Shown: piece after piece, positions 10,075 to 17,403 of the stretch
Layout of the letters: each line of letters begins with the position of its first letter
How positions within the stretch are numbered: the stretch's first letter is position 1
DNA from: an uncultured Collinsella sp.
GTDB taxonomy: Bacteria; Actinomycetota; Coriobacteriia; Coriobacteriales; Coriobacteriaceae
NCBI GenBank assembly: GCA_902465115.1
Contig: CABQMC010000011.1
Span: 1-17,458 of the forward strand
Direction: 5' to 3'
Length of the DNA stretch: 17,458 bases
Translations under genes and position numbers: made by a program
Notes under the pieces: model-generated
The model's input: only the letters and a program-made list of their open reading frames with translations
Database searches by the model: none
What the model was told of the DNA's origin: nothing

Positions 10075-10094
10075 AGAAGGGTCCTTTCAATATG

Positions 10095-10130
10095 CAGGGG
10101 GCGGGCAAACCAACGTCTGCCCGCCCCCTG
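10095..10130 (-). repeat. Strong stem-loop between the binding-protein and permease genes
   Basis: CAGGGGGCGGGCA (10095-10107) and TGCCCGCCCCCTG (10118-10130) form a perfect 13-bp GC-rich stem with a ten-base loop. It lies directly after the binding-protein gene. On the minus strand it is followed by CATATTG, not a T-tract. This placement matches the malE-malF intercistronic palindrome of enteric bacteria, which protects the upstream message and raises binding protein over permease. The same role is inferred here. Confidence 0.75.
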
Positions 10131-10161
10131 TCGCTAATCAGATAGCTTGGGCAGCAACTGC

Positions 10162-11478
10162 TTACTCGGAAGCAGCCTTCTCGGTCTTCCAGCCATCGAC
10201 GAAGGCGTTCTTGACGCCGTCCCACTTGCTGTTGTCGGCAGCATAGGCAATCAGAGCCTGCTTGAGGTTCTTCTTCCACTCCTCGGAGGGAATGTAGACG
10301 AAGTCCCAAGCGACGGTCTTCTTGCCGTCCTTGGCCATGGCAACGGCCTGCTGCGAGAAGACGTTGGTGGTCTCCTTAGCGCTCTTGAACGGGGCAGTCA
10401 GACCCATCTTGTCAGCGATGATGCTGGTGGCGGTGTCAGAAGTGACGCACCAATACATGAAGTCCTCGGTGGCCTTCTGGGCATCCTCGGAAGCCTGGGA
10501 GCTGACGCACCAGTAGTTCTCGCCGCCGGAGCACAGGCCCTGGTTCTCCTCGCCGTCGACACCGATGTAGATGGGCATCATGCCAATCTGATCGTCGGTC
10601 ATGCCGGCCTTGGTGAGGTCAGCGTAGGCCCAAGAACCGTTCTGATAGAAGACGGCCTTGCCGGTTGCGAACTCGTTGGTGGCGTCGTCGCCGGTCTTGG
10701 AGGCAAGCTGCGAAGGATCGCAGGTGGAGTCGGTGATGTACAGGTCGAAAATCTGCTTGAAGTTGTCGAGATACTCGCCCTTGATCTCGTCGTCCTCCTG
10801 GTTGTGCTCCTTCTCGAACTCGTAGTAGAGCGGGAGGTTGGCGAGGTGGGTGGTGTAGCGCCAGCTGGAGGAGTCATCCATGCCGGCAGAAGTAAAGGCA
10901 CCCTCAACACCAAGCTCGTCCTTGCGGGCCTGGATGTCGTCGGCACAAGCCTTCAGCTTGTCGAAGGAGTTGATGTCCTCGGCCTTGTAGCCAGCCTTCT
11001 CGAGCAGCTGCTTGTTGTAGATGATGCCGTAGCTCTCCTGGACCCAGTCGATACCCAGATCCTTGCCATCGGACTGCAGAGCCAGGGAGTCGTCAATGAG
11101 CTCACCGCGGAGCTTGGTATCGGACAGGTCGGCGCAGTAATCCTTCCAGTTCTTAAGACCGGTGGGGCCGTTGACCTGGAACAGGGTCGGAGCGGAGCTC
11201 TTGGACATCTCGGACTTGAGCTTCTCCTCGTAAGTGTTGGAGGCGGCGGTCACGATCTTGACCTCGACGCCCTTCTCCTTCTTATAGGCCTTGGCGATCT
11301 CCTTCCACTCCTTGTCGACCTCGGGCTTGAATTGGAGGAAGTAGACCTCGGCAGCGTCACCAGAAGCAGAGGAGCCGGAGCCGGCAGAACCGCCGCAGCC
11401 CACGAGACCCAGACCAAGAACCGCAGCCGCGGAACCAGCAAAGCCCAGGAACTGCCTTCTGCTCATTTCGTTCTTCAT
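10162..11478 (-). CDS. ABC sugar-binding lipoprotein, MalE/MsmE-like
   Basis: This extracytoplasmic solute-binding protein delivers sugar to the MalF/MalG-type pore. With the ATG at 11478 it has 438 residues. It opens with a Tat motif (SRRQFLG, 6-12), a hydrophobic stretch and a lipobox LVGC with lipidated Cys28, then a Gly/Ser linker. The mature part is a family 1 solute-binding protein, with aromatic and acidic residues such as GSWAYADL typical of oligosaccharide binders. A GTG in frame at 11496 is possible, but AAGGGTGG sits just upstream of ATG 11478. It is first in the operon and carries two putative TreR operators about 110 and 185 bases upstream. The substrate is probably a maltodextrin or other alpha-glucoside by context; sequence alone does not prove it. 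Confidence 0.92.
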   Translation of the reverse strand: MKNEMSRRQFLGFAGSAAAVLGLGLVGCGGSAGSGSSASGDAAEVYFLQFKPEVDKEWKEIAKAYKKEKGVEVKIVTAASNTYEEKLKSEMSKSSAPTLFQVNGPTGLKNWKDYCADLSDTKLRGELIDDSLALQSDGKDLGIDWVQESYGIIYNKQLLEKAGYKAEDINSFDKLKACADDIQARKDELGVEGAFTSAGMDDSSSWRYTTHLANLPLYYEFEKEHNQEDDEIKGEYLDNFKQIFDLYITDSTCDPSQLASKTGDDATNEFATGKAVFYQNGSWAYADLTKAGMTDDQIGMMPIYIGVDGEENQGLCSGGENYWCVSSQASEDAQKATEDFMYWCVTSDTATSIIADKMGLTAPFKSAKETTNVFSQQAVAMAKDGKKTVAWDFVYIPSEEWKKNLKQALIAYAADNSKWDGVKNAFVDGWKTEKAASE

Positions 11479-11501
11479 TACAATCCACCCTTTCACACCG
11501 T

Positions 11502-11520
11502 GGCGGCACCCTTTGCCGCC
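11502..11520 (-). other. Hairpin in the leader of the binding-protein mRNA
   Basis: GGCGGCA (11502-11508) and TGCCGCC (11514-11520) form a perfect 7-bp stem with a five-base loop, just upstream of the ribosome binding site of the ABC operon. It could influence translation or message stability. No T-tract follows, so it is not a terminator. Confidence 0.4.
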
Positions 11521-11586
11521 GCCTTCGGAGATTGGCTCGGGGACTTTGCCCCTTTTGCTGATTTGTACGATACGCTATTTGGCTAG

Positions 11587-11598
11587 TTGTTTGAACAA
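11587..11598. promoter_or_regulatory. Putative TreR-type operator 1 of the ABC operon
   Basis: TTGTTTGAACAA has 5-bp inverted arms and matches TTGTTTAAACAA at 11 of 12 positions. It lies about 109 bases before the binding-protein start. No clearly consensus promoter could be placed around it on the minus strand. Confidence 0.6.
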
Positions 11599-11661
11599 GT
11601 ATTACTAGAGCGGTAGAAAAACTTCGGTGAACGGTAATTTCAACTTGATACTTGACAAGTT

Positions 11662-11673
11662 TTGTATAAACAA
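11662..11673. promoter_or_regulatory. Putative TreR-type operator 2 of the ABC operon
   Basis: TTGTATAAACAA matches the proposed consensus at 11 of 12 positions and resembles the known Bacillus TreR operator pattern. Its centre is 75 bases, close to seven helical turns, from that of operator 1, which would permit looping. On the minus strand a -35-like TTGTCA (11657-11652) follows it. Confidence 0.6.
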
Positions 11674-11692
11674 TTATTTGTTATCGAATATA

Positions 11693-11745
11693 GAGAAAAC
11701 GCCCGGTCAAGCCGATGCATCGTCGGTTTGACCGGGCGTTTTCTC
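11693..11745 (-). terminator. Bidirectional terminator after the regulator gene
   Basis: An 18-bp perfect stem (11693-11710 with 11728-11745) extends inward by a G-U pair and four more pairs to a 7-base loop. The GAGAAAAC/GTTTTCTC base gives a T-run on either strand. It lies 40 bases after the regulator stop and isolates the regulator transcript from the ABC operon. Confidence 0.9.
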
Positions 11746-11784
11746 TTTGAGGGCATGAGCCTCGCCAGGCTGCGAGCTAGCCGG

Positions 11785-12504
11785 CTATCGCTTGGAGTTG
11801 ACGCGGTAGTGGAAGATCTCGGGATGCGTGCGGGCATGCGTGACCTCGAACAAGATGCCGTCCGAGGTGTACGACTGGCTCTCCATGACGGCAACGCAGT
11901 TGTATTTGCCAAGGTCAAGATAGCTGCAGTCCTCATCGTTGGCAAGCTCGACGCTCACCGTACGGCGACTCGCCATCACTTTGACGCCGCGTTTGTGCTC
12001 CAGATAGTCGTAAATTGACTTTGCGGCGATCTCGGGCGTCAGGCCTTTGGCGATCGACTCCAGAAAATAGCCGTGGTCCACCTGGCGAGCGCTACCGTTA
12101 AGGCTACGGACACGCACCACGCGAATCAACTCCTCGCCCACCTTAAAGCCCAGGTGACGAGAGAGTTGCTCGGTGCAGACCAGATGTTCAAAAGACTTAA
12201 CGTCCGTCGATGCAACGGCATTGTTGCGCTTTGCAAACTCGCCAAACGACTCAACCTCTTCGAGTGCGCCCAACATGTCGGTTTCGCCCTTAAGCCAAAT
12301 AACGCGCACGCCCTTGCCGTGTATGGGCTGCACAAACATCCCGTCGGCCAGCATGCTCAAAGCGCGGCGGACGGTATTGCGCGTGCAGCCAAATTCCGCG
12401 GTCAGCTCGGCTTCGGTTGGCAGCATCTCCTGAAACGCATAGGTCCCGTTAATGATGCGCGAACGGATCTCGCGGTAGATTCCTTCGTAAATCGCTTTTG
12501 GCAT
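11785..12504 (-). CDS. GntR-family (HutC/UTRA) repressor, TreR-like
   Basis: This 239-residue cytoplasmic regulator has an N-terminal winged helix-turn-helix (about 5-70; TEAELTAEFGCTRNTVRRAL marks the DNA-reading helices) and a C-terminal UTRA effector domain (about 85-230). Recalled features shared with Bacillus TreR include a VESFGEFAKR-like segment after the linker, DHGYFLESIAKGLTPEI, SIYDYLE and the NDEDCSYLDL region. TreR binds a sugar phosphate, which suggests a phosphosugar inducer here, plausibly made by the adjacent PTS. AGAGGTG five bases before ATG supports the start. It is divergent from the PTS gene and upstream of the ABC operon. Palindromes fitting the HutC-type GT-N-TA-N-AC pattern occur before these genes, malQ and itself. 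A name is withheld because trehalose specificity is not shown. Confidence 0.9.
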   Translation of the reverse strand: MPKAIYEGIYREIRSRIINGTYAFQEMLPTEAELTAEFGCTRNTVRRALSMLADGMFVQPIHGKGVRVIWLKGETDMLGALEEVESFGEFAKRNNAVASTDVKSFEHLVCTEQLSRHLGFKVGEELIRVVRVRSLNGSARQVDHGYFLESIAKGLTPEIAAKSIYDYLEHKRGVKVMASRRTVSVELANDEDCSYLDLGKYNCVAVMESQSYTSDGILFEVTHARTHPEIFHYRVNSKR

Positions 12505-12556
12505 GACTTCACCTCTAATGAATATGTATGGCTAGGAACGATAGCATTTCTTAAAG

Positions 12557-12576
12557 TTGTTTAAACCGATTATCGG
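12557..12576. promoter_or_regulatory. Putative TreR-type operator of the regulator gene
   Basis: TTGTTTAAACCG (12557-12568) includes the perfect 8-bp palindrome GTTTAAAC at 12559-12566. It overlaps a second palindrome, CCGATTATCGG (12566-12576). The site is about 53 bases before the regulator start and would allow autorepression. A possible regulator -10 (extended TGCTATCGT, minus strand) lies between site and gene. Confidence 0.55.
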
Positions 12577-12665
12577 CAAAGCGACAGTATTTAACCGTTG
12601 ACGGCTTCTGTCATGCCCAAATCGGTTTCACTCAAAACTGCCGGCACGACAATCGTCCGGTCCTC

Positions 12666-12690
12666 TACAATGAATCCATTGTTTAAACGT
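12666..12690 (+). promoter_or_regulatory. PTS gene -10 element and TreR-type operator
   Basis: TACAAT at 12666-12671 is a good -10, identical to that of malQ; its -35 is weak. TTGTTTAAACGT (12679-12690), with perfect core GTTTAAAC at 12681-12688, begins seven bases after the -10, at the expected transcription start. Repressor bound here would block initiation. GGAGG at 12721-12725, six bases before the ATG, is the ribosome binding site. Confidence 0.6.
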
Positions 12691-12731
12691 TTCACCACCC
12701 GCAACGCACCTCGATATTCGGGAGGCAGAAC

Positions 12732-15182
12732 ATGCTGCAAAAAATCCAACGCTTTGGCGGGGCAATGTTCGCGCCCGCCATGCTGTTTTCTATATCAGGC
12801 CTCATGGTCGGCGTCTCCGCTCTCGCAACGACTGCGGACATCGTCGGCGATCTCGCCGTATACGGAACCCCTTGGTATGTTTTTTGGACCATCATCCAGC
12901 GCGGCTCGTGGACGGTCTTTAAGCGCCTTCCGCTCCTTTTTGCTGTAGCGCTGCCCATCGGCCTTGCCCAAAAGCAACCGGCACGTTGCTGCCTCGAGGC
13001 ACTCGTGGCCTATTTTGCCTATTGCTTCTTTTTGAGCGAAATCATTAAGCTGAGCGGAGACAATCTTGGACTTAAGTACCCGTCGTCTTTGACCTCCGCT
13101 AGCGGCATCACCATCATCGACGGCATCAAGACGCTCGACACCGGCATTATCGGCCCGCTGGCGGTATCGGCAACCGTCGTCGCCATCCATGACCGCTTCT
13201 ACGATGCCAAGGTTCCCGATTGGCTCGGCACCTTCTCGGGCTCCTCACTGGTCTACCTCATCAGCTTTTTTGCCGTGTTTGCCCTTGCCGCTATCTCGGC
13301 CGCCATCGTGCCCTCCGTATACGCAATGACCGAAACGCTGCGCCATGCACTTACGAGCGTCGGCCCCTTTGGCGTGGGCATCTTTGTCTTTTTAGAACGA
13401 GCACTCGAGCCCTTTGGCCTGCACCACCTGCTCTACATGCCGATCTACTACGACAACCTGGTCATTAACGACGGCATCTACGCCACGTGGAGCAGTTTGC
13501 TCCCCATCCTCTCCCATAGCACGCGCCCCCTTAATGAACTTGCGCCGTGGGCCGGTTTTACCGCCACCGGCTGGGTCAAGCTCTTTGGCCTTCCTGCCAT
13601 CGCAGCTGCGTTCTACTCCACCGCAAAACCCGAGCGCCGCGCCGGCCTCAGGGTCATCCTTGCTCCCGCCATCATCGCCTCGGTGGTTTGCGGCGTTACC
13701 GAGCCACTCGAGTTTCTCTTTATGTTCACCCACCCCGGGCTCTTTTTGCTCTACGCCGTCTTATCGTCTTGCCTTGCCACAACCATGAATCTCTTTGGCA
13801 TCGTCGGCATCTTCTCGGGCGGCCTCATGGAGATGGCAGCCTTCAACTTTATTCCGCTCATGCGCACGCATGCCGGTGCCTATCTTTTGGCGCTCGGTAT
13901 CGGCCTTGCCTTTAGCCTCATCTTTTTTGTTAGTTTTCGAGCACTCATCTTAGTCTATGACCTTAAGACACCGGGCCGCGAGGATCATGTTGCCAATCGC
14001 GCGGCAATCGATTGTTTAACGGGAAGCGACTTTGCCAAAGAGCAATCCCCCAATGACGAGGTCGATAGTCGATCCGATCAAGATCACGTCCTCGCTGAGC
14101 GGGTAATTCAGCTTTTAGGTGGCGTTGGCAATATCGTGGGCGCAACCAACTGCGCCACGCGCCTGCGCGTCGAGGTCGCAGACCCTTCCATCGTTGCAGA
14201 TAACGCGTCGTTTGTCGCGGTGGGCGCCAAGGGCCTCATCATTACGGGCAAGACCGCCCAGGTGGTCATCGGCATCTCCGTTCCCCGCGTTAAAGAGCAT
14301 TTTGACCAGATCATGGGCCTCGAGCCGGAATTTGTGCCCACCGCCTCGGCCTCCCCTGCCGCCAGCGCAGCCCATAAGCGCGGCGATATTTGCTTCTTTG
14401 ATATCGACGGAACGCTCGCCTGGCAAGACCCCAGGCTCGCCCAAGACCTTCCCGAAGACGAGCGGGACCTCTCCCCATATCCCAACGAGGCGGTTTCGCA
14501 GGCAATCCGCGAGTTTGTCGCCAACGGCAACATGGCCTTTATCTGCACGGGACGTACCCTCAGCTGCATCCACCCCAAACTGCTTGAGCTGCCTTGGACC
14601 GGCATCGTCTGTCTTGCGGGCGGTTACGCCGAGATCAACGGACACGCAATTCGCGATCTGTCGATGACGCCCAGTATGCTGCAGCGTCTTGCCCCCTACC
14701 TTGAGCAATCGGGCGAGGTCATCCGCTTTGAGGGCCTCAACGGCGTCGTGCGCATGAGTGCCGATGCGCCCGATGCTCCCGGATACGCGCGCACCCTGGG
14801 CGACGCAGTCACGCAGCTGCAACATTACAGTGTCTACAAGATCTTGATGTCTACATCGCTCGCCAACCACATCGCTCAAGATAAGGCACTTGAGCCGCTG
14901 CTGTGCTTTAACGAGCTCGAACTCGAGGTAACCGAAATCTCGCCCCGCGAATGCACGAAGCGCGGGGGCATCCAGTCTGTACTCGACGCCCTCGACCCCC
15001 ACCACGGAACCGTATACGGCATCGGCGACGCCAGCAATGACGTCTCGCTGATGAACGCCGTCGATGTCGGTATCGCCATGGGCAATGCGCCGGACTATCT
15101 CAAGGATAAGGCCGATTACGTGACCGACACCGTCGATCACGACGGTGTCGTTGCGGCGCTCGAGCATTTTAGGCTGATTTAG
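12732..15182 (+). CDS. PTS EIIC-EIIB (glucose/maltose family) fused to a HAD phosphatase
   Basis: One 816-residue protein combines phosphorylating sugar import with a sugar-phosphatase-like domain. Residues 1-420 are a MalX/PtsG-type EIIC with about ten membrane segments, containing ERALEPFGLHH and TEPLEFLFMF (from Thr323). Residues about 455-540 are EIIB, with phosphorylated Cys474 in NCATRLR, the glucose-family motif. A short Ala/Ser/Pro linker (about 541-553) leads to a Cof-type HAD-IIB domain: DIDGT with Asp557/Asp559, a threonine motif in ICTGR, probable Lys743, and GDASND with Asp766/Asp770. All HAD catalytic residues seem present. No EIIA is encoded nearby, so a soluble EIIA-Glc must come from elsewhere. 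The frame is continuous, so this is not adjacent genes misread. The likely sugar is maltose, another alpha-glucoside or glucose; the phosphatase substrate is unproven. Confidence 0.9.
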   Translation: MLQKIQRFGGAMFAPAMLFSISGLMVGVSALATTADIVGDLAVYGTPWYVFWTIIQRGSWTVFKRLPLLFAVALPIGLAQKQPARCCLEALVAYFAYCFFLSEIIKLSGDNLGLKYPSSLTSASGITIIDGIKTLDTGIIGPLAVSATVVAIHDRFYDAKVPDWLGTFSGSSLVYLISFFAVFALAAISAAIVPSVYAMTETLRHALTSVGPFGVGIFVFLERALEPFGLHHLLYMPIYYDNLVINDGIYATWSSLLPILSHSTRPLNELAPWAGFTATGWVKLFGLPAIAAAFYSTAKPERRAGLRVILAPAIIASVVCGVTEPLEFLFMFTHPGLFLLYAVLSSCLATTMNLFGIVGIFSGGLMEMAAFNFIPLMRTHAGAYLLALGIGLAFSLIFFVSFRALILVYDLKTPGREDHVANRAAIDCLTGSDFAKEQSPNDEVDSRSDQDHVLAERVIQLLGGVGNIVGATNCATRLRVEVADPSIVADNASFVAVGAKGLIITGKTAQVVIGISVPRVKEHFDQIMGLEPEFVPTASASPAASAAHKRGDICFFDIDGTLAWQDPRLAQDLPEDERDLSPYPNEAVSQAIREFVANGNMAFICTGRTLSCIHPKLLELPWTGIVCLAGGYAEINGHAIRDLSMTPSMLQRLAPYLEQSGEVIRFEGLNGVVRMSADAPDAPGYARTLGDAVTQLQHYSVYKILMSTSLANHIAQDKALEPLLCFNELELEVTEISPRECTKRGGIQSVLDALDPHHGTVYGIGDASNDVSLMNAVDVGIAMGNAPDYLKDKADYVTDTVDHDGVVAALEHFRLI

Positions 15183-15251
15183 GCGCGCTCTATCAAACGC
15201 ACGCCCGTTGCCCTAAATCGCCAAAACTGCCGCGCCAAACGCCCTGATGTG

Positions 15252-15274
15252 GCAATATGTTGTCTGCATATTGC
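15252..15274. promoter_or_regulatory. Palindrome upstream of the polyprenyl synthase gene
   Basis: GCAATATG (15252-15259) and CATATTGC (15267-15274) are perfect 8-bp inverted arms with a seven-base spacer. They lie about 34 bases before the preferred start of the downstream gene. This has the form of an operator for a dimeric regulator, but no regulator can be named. Confidence 0.45.
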
Positions 15275-15307
15275 ACCAATGCAACCTCAGAAAGAATGCG
15301 AGAACCC

Positions 15308-16321
15308 GTGTCCAGTCCGTTTACCAGCTTTTTAGCCCAGCACTTTGACCAGATTAACGACTATCTGGCCACGTTCTTTGACGGACAGGCGACCTCTGCC
15401 GATATCGAGCGCTACCTGTACGCGCCGCTCTCGGCTTTTACGGCCAACGCCGGCAAGCGCCACCGCCCGCTTATCTGCATGCTCGCCGCAACCGCAGTGG
15501 GCGGTAGCTTTGAGAGTGCCCGCAGCGCTGCGGCAGCCATCGAGCATTTCCAGTCGGGCGCGCTGATCCACGACGACATCGCCGACAACGGACAGCTTCG
15601 TCGAGGCAAGCCCTGCATGCACCTTACCGAGGGCACGGGGCTTGCCATCAATTGTGGCGACCTGGCGCTCACCATGGTCACCAAGACCGTTCTCGACGAC
15701 CCCACGCTGGAGTCCGACGTGAAGCTGCGTGTGCTCCACGAGCTTACCGAGATGATCGTTCGCACCATCGAGGGCCAGGCGCTCGACCTGGGTTGGGTCC
15801 GTGACGGGCGCTTTGATATCTCGGTTGATGACTACCTGAACATGGCGACGCACAAGACCGCGTTTTACAGCGGAGCCACGCCGCTTGCCGCCGGAGCCAT
15901 TATCGGCGGCGGCAGCGATGAGCAAATCGAAGCGCTGCGCGCCTTTGGCCTGCACACGGGCCTCGCCTTTCAGATTCAGGACGACCTGCTCAACCTTGTC
16001 GGCACTAAGGAAGCCGCCAACAAGGACTTCCGCACCGACATCACCGAGGGCAAGCGCACGCTTGTCGCCGTACACGCCCTCTCTGATGAGCGCCACCACG
16101 ACGAGGTCGAGGCGATTCTTTCCTCGGGTACCGATGATCCCGCGCAGCTCGCACGCGCCGTGGAGATCTTTCAGGAAACCGGCTCCATCGATTACGCCCA
16201 CACTTACGCGCTCGACCTGACCGCTAAGGCCAAAGCGGCCATCGAGAACGTTGAGCTTGATCCGCACGCACGCGAGCTGTTCCTCTCCATGGCAGATTTC
16301 TTTGTGGAGCGCCTTAACTAA
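15308..16321 (+). CDS. Polyprenyl diphosphate synthase (trans-prenyltransferase)
   Basis: This cytoplasmic enzyme elongates allylic diphosphates with isopentenyl diphosphate, making a trans-polyprenyl diphosphate for quinone side chains or other prenyl lipids. Taken from GTG 15308 it has 337 residues. It shows GKRHRPLI, the first Asp-rich motif DDIAD from Asp89 followed by LRRGKP, and the second motif QIQDDLLN from Asp225, where the usual final Asp is Asn. DDxxD without extra residues favours geranylgeranyl or longer products over short-chain IspA. In-frame ATG codons at 15257 and 15296 are alternatives. No start has a strong Shine-Dalgarno; GTG has GAG five bases upstream and begins nearest to the conserved region. 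It sits between the PTS fusion and a CwlM-like gene without clear functional linkage. Confidence 0.88.
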   Translation: MSSPFTSFLAQHFDQINDYLATFFDGQATSADIERYLYAPLSAFTANAGKRHRPLICMLAATAVGGSFESARSAAAAIEHFQSGALIHDDIADNGQLRRGKPCMHLTEGTGLAINCGDLALTMVTKTVLDDPTLESDVKLRVLHELTEMIVRTIEGQALDLGWVRDGRFDISVDDYLNMATHKTAFYSGATPLAAGAIIGGGSDEQIEALRAFGLHTGLAFQIQDDLLNLVGTKEAANKDFRTDITEGKRTLVAVHALSDERHHDEVEAILSSGTDDPAQLARAVEIFQETGSIDYAHTYALDLTAKAKAAIENVELDPHARELFLSMADFFVERLN

Positions 16322-16459
16322 CGGGGGTTATAAAACCTGTCAGCAGCGTATTTAGGCACAACTTGCTACACTGTTGAGTGCATGTTTATGCATCCCTTTG
16401 CGTTGTCTATCCGACAGACGCTCAAATAGTACGAATGGTACGCCGAAAGGGGTTCGTTC

Positions 16460-17365
16460 ATGGAACCTATTACAACGGGCATGCAAGGAGCAGCCGTCGA
16501 GGACGTGCAGTCTCGTCTCCTGCAGCTCGGCTACACGATTGATGCCGCCGAAGTCACCGACAAGTACTTTGGAGCCACCACTGAGCAGGCCGTCAGCACC
16601 TTCAGGCTCGACAGCGGCCTTGCTGCCGGTCATGCCGTCGATATCCCCTGTTGGAGCGCCCTTGTAGACGCTTCGTATAAGCTGGGCGACCGCACCCTCT
16701 ATCTGCGCATGCCCAATTTCCATGGCGCCGATGTGCAGGCCCTGCAGCGCGCTCTCAACGTTTTGGGCTTTGCCTGTGGCGAAGACGACGGCTACTTTGG
16801 TCCGCATACCGAGGCCGCCCTGCAGCAGTTCCAGGAAAATGTCGGCCTGTTTGCCGACGGCATGGCCTTCCAGGACACCTACGCCTACATCAACCGCCTG
16901 CACCATGTGTGGGAGGGCAAGCCCTCGGTCACCGAAGCCGAGTCCCGTATCGGTTTTGCTCGCGCCGCCAACGTGCTCGAGCGCTTCCAGATTGCCGTTA
17001 TCGGCGAGGACCCCATCGCACGCAGCGTTGCGTCGCGCATGTGGAATATCGCCACGGCAACGACCGACAACAGCGGCATGATGCTCTGCGACTCCGAGGT
17101 CCCAACCGACGTTGACCTAGTGCTCGAGATCGCAAGCGATGAGCTGCCCGCAGATGCAGCGCCGCGCGCCACGATCGCCCTCGCCGAGTGCCACAACCTG
17201 GCCCAGCGCATCCGCACTGCCAATGTCGCCGCGCAGCAGAAGCCGGCTCGCATTCGCATTGAGCTCACGGGCATGACGCGCTACAACGGCACCTTCACGG
17301 CCAGCGACGCGCAGACACTCGCCGTACGCCTGCTCGATGGCGTTTGCGATGCCCTCGCAGATTAG
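16460..17365 (+). CDS. CwlM-like protein: two peptidoglycan-binding domains plus degenerate amidase domain
   Basis: This 301-residue protein has two peptidoglycan_binding_1 repeats (about residues 5-70 and 80-150). The segment ASYKLGDRTLYLRMP followed by DVQALQRALNVLGF closely resembles mycobacterial CwlM in the same order. The remainder (about 170-301) aligns loosely with the Amidase_3 fold: DLVLEIASDE stands where active enzymes have a SIHAN-like zinc-ligand stretch, and ARIRIELTGMTRYNGT matches a late strand of CwlM. No zinc-binding His/Glu set is visible, so it is probably not an amidase. There is no signal peptide, which suggests a cytoplasmic role, as for CwlM, a non-enzymatic activator of MurA. 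It also lacks the extended C-terminal tail of CwlM. GAAAGGGG seven bases upstream supports the start. Function as a cell-wall synthesis regulator is inferred. Confidence 0.82.
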   Translation: MEPITTGMQGAAVEDVQSRLLQLGYTIDAAEVTDKYFGATTEQAVSTFRLDSGLAAGHAVDIPCWSALVDASYKLGDRTLYLRMPNFHGADVQALQRALNVLGFACGEDDGYFGPHTEAALQQFQENVGLFADGMAFQDTYAYINRLHHVWEGKPSVTEAESRIGFARAANVLERFQIAVIGEDPIARSVASRMWNIATATTDNSGMMLCDSEVPTDVDLVLEIASDELPADAAPRATIALAECHNLAQRIRTANVAAQQKPARIRIELTGMTRYNGTFTASDAQTLAVRLLDGVCDALAD

Positions 17366-17403
17366 GTAAACTAAACGAGTTGCTTTTGGGCAACACCACA
17401 CAT

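Noticed and set aside
10147..11586. Open frame of 479 codons opposite the sugar-binding lipoprotein gene
   Set aside because: It is Leu/Val/Gly-rich antisense translation without a recognisable domain, and it overlaps the clearly real lipoprotein gene.
12598..12603. TTGACG as -35 of the PTS gene promoter
   Set aside because: No -10-like hexamer lies 16-18 bases downstream; the good TACAAT is more than 60 bases away.
14115..15167. Open frame opposite the HAD part of the PTS fusion
   Set aside because: The sense strand carries intact HAD motifs; the antisense product shows none and lacks a start signal.
16379..16392. TGCAT-GTTT-ATGCA palindrome before the CwlM-like gene
   Set aside because: The arms are only 5 bp in a region without other support, so chance is likely.
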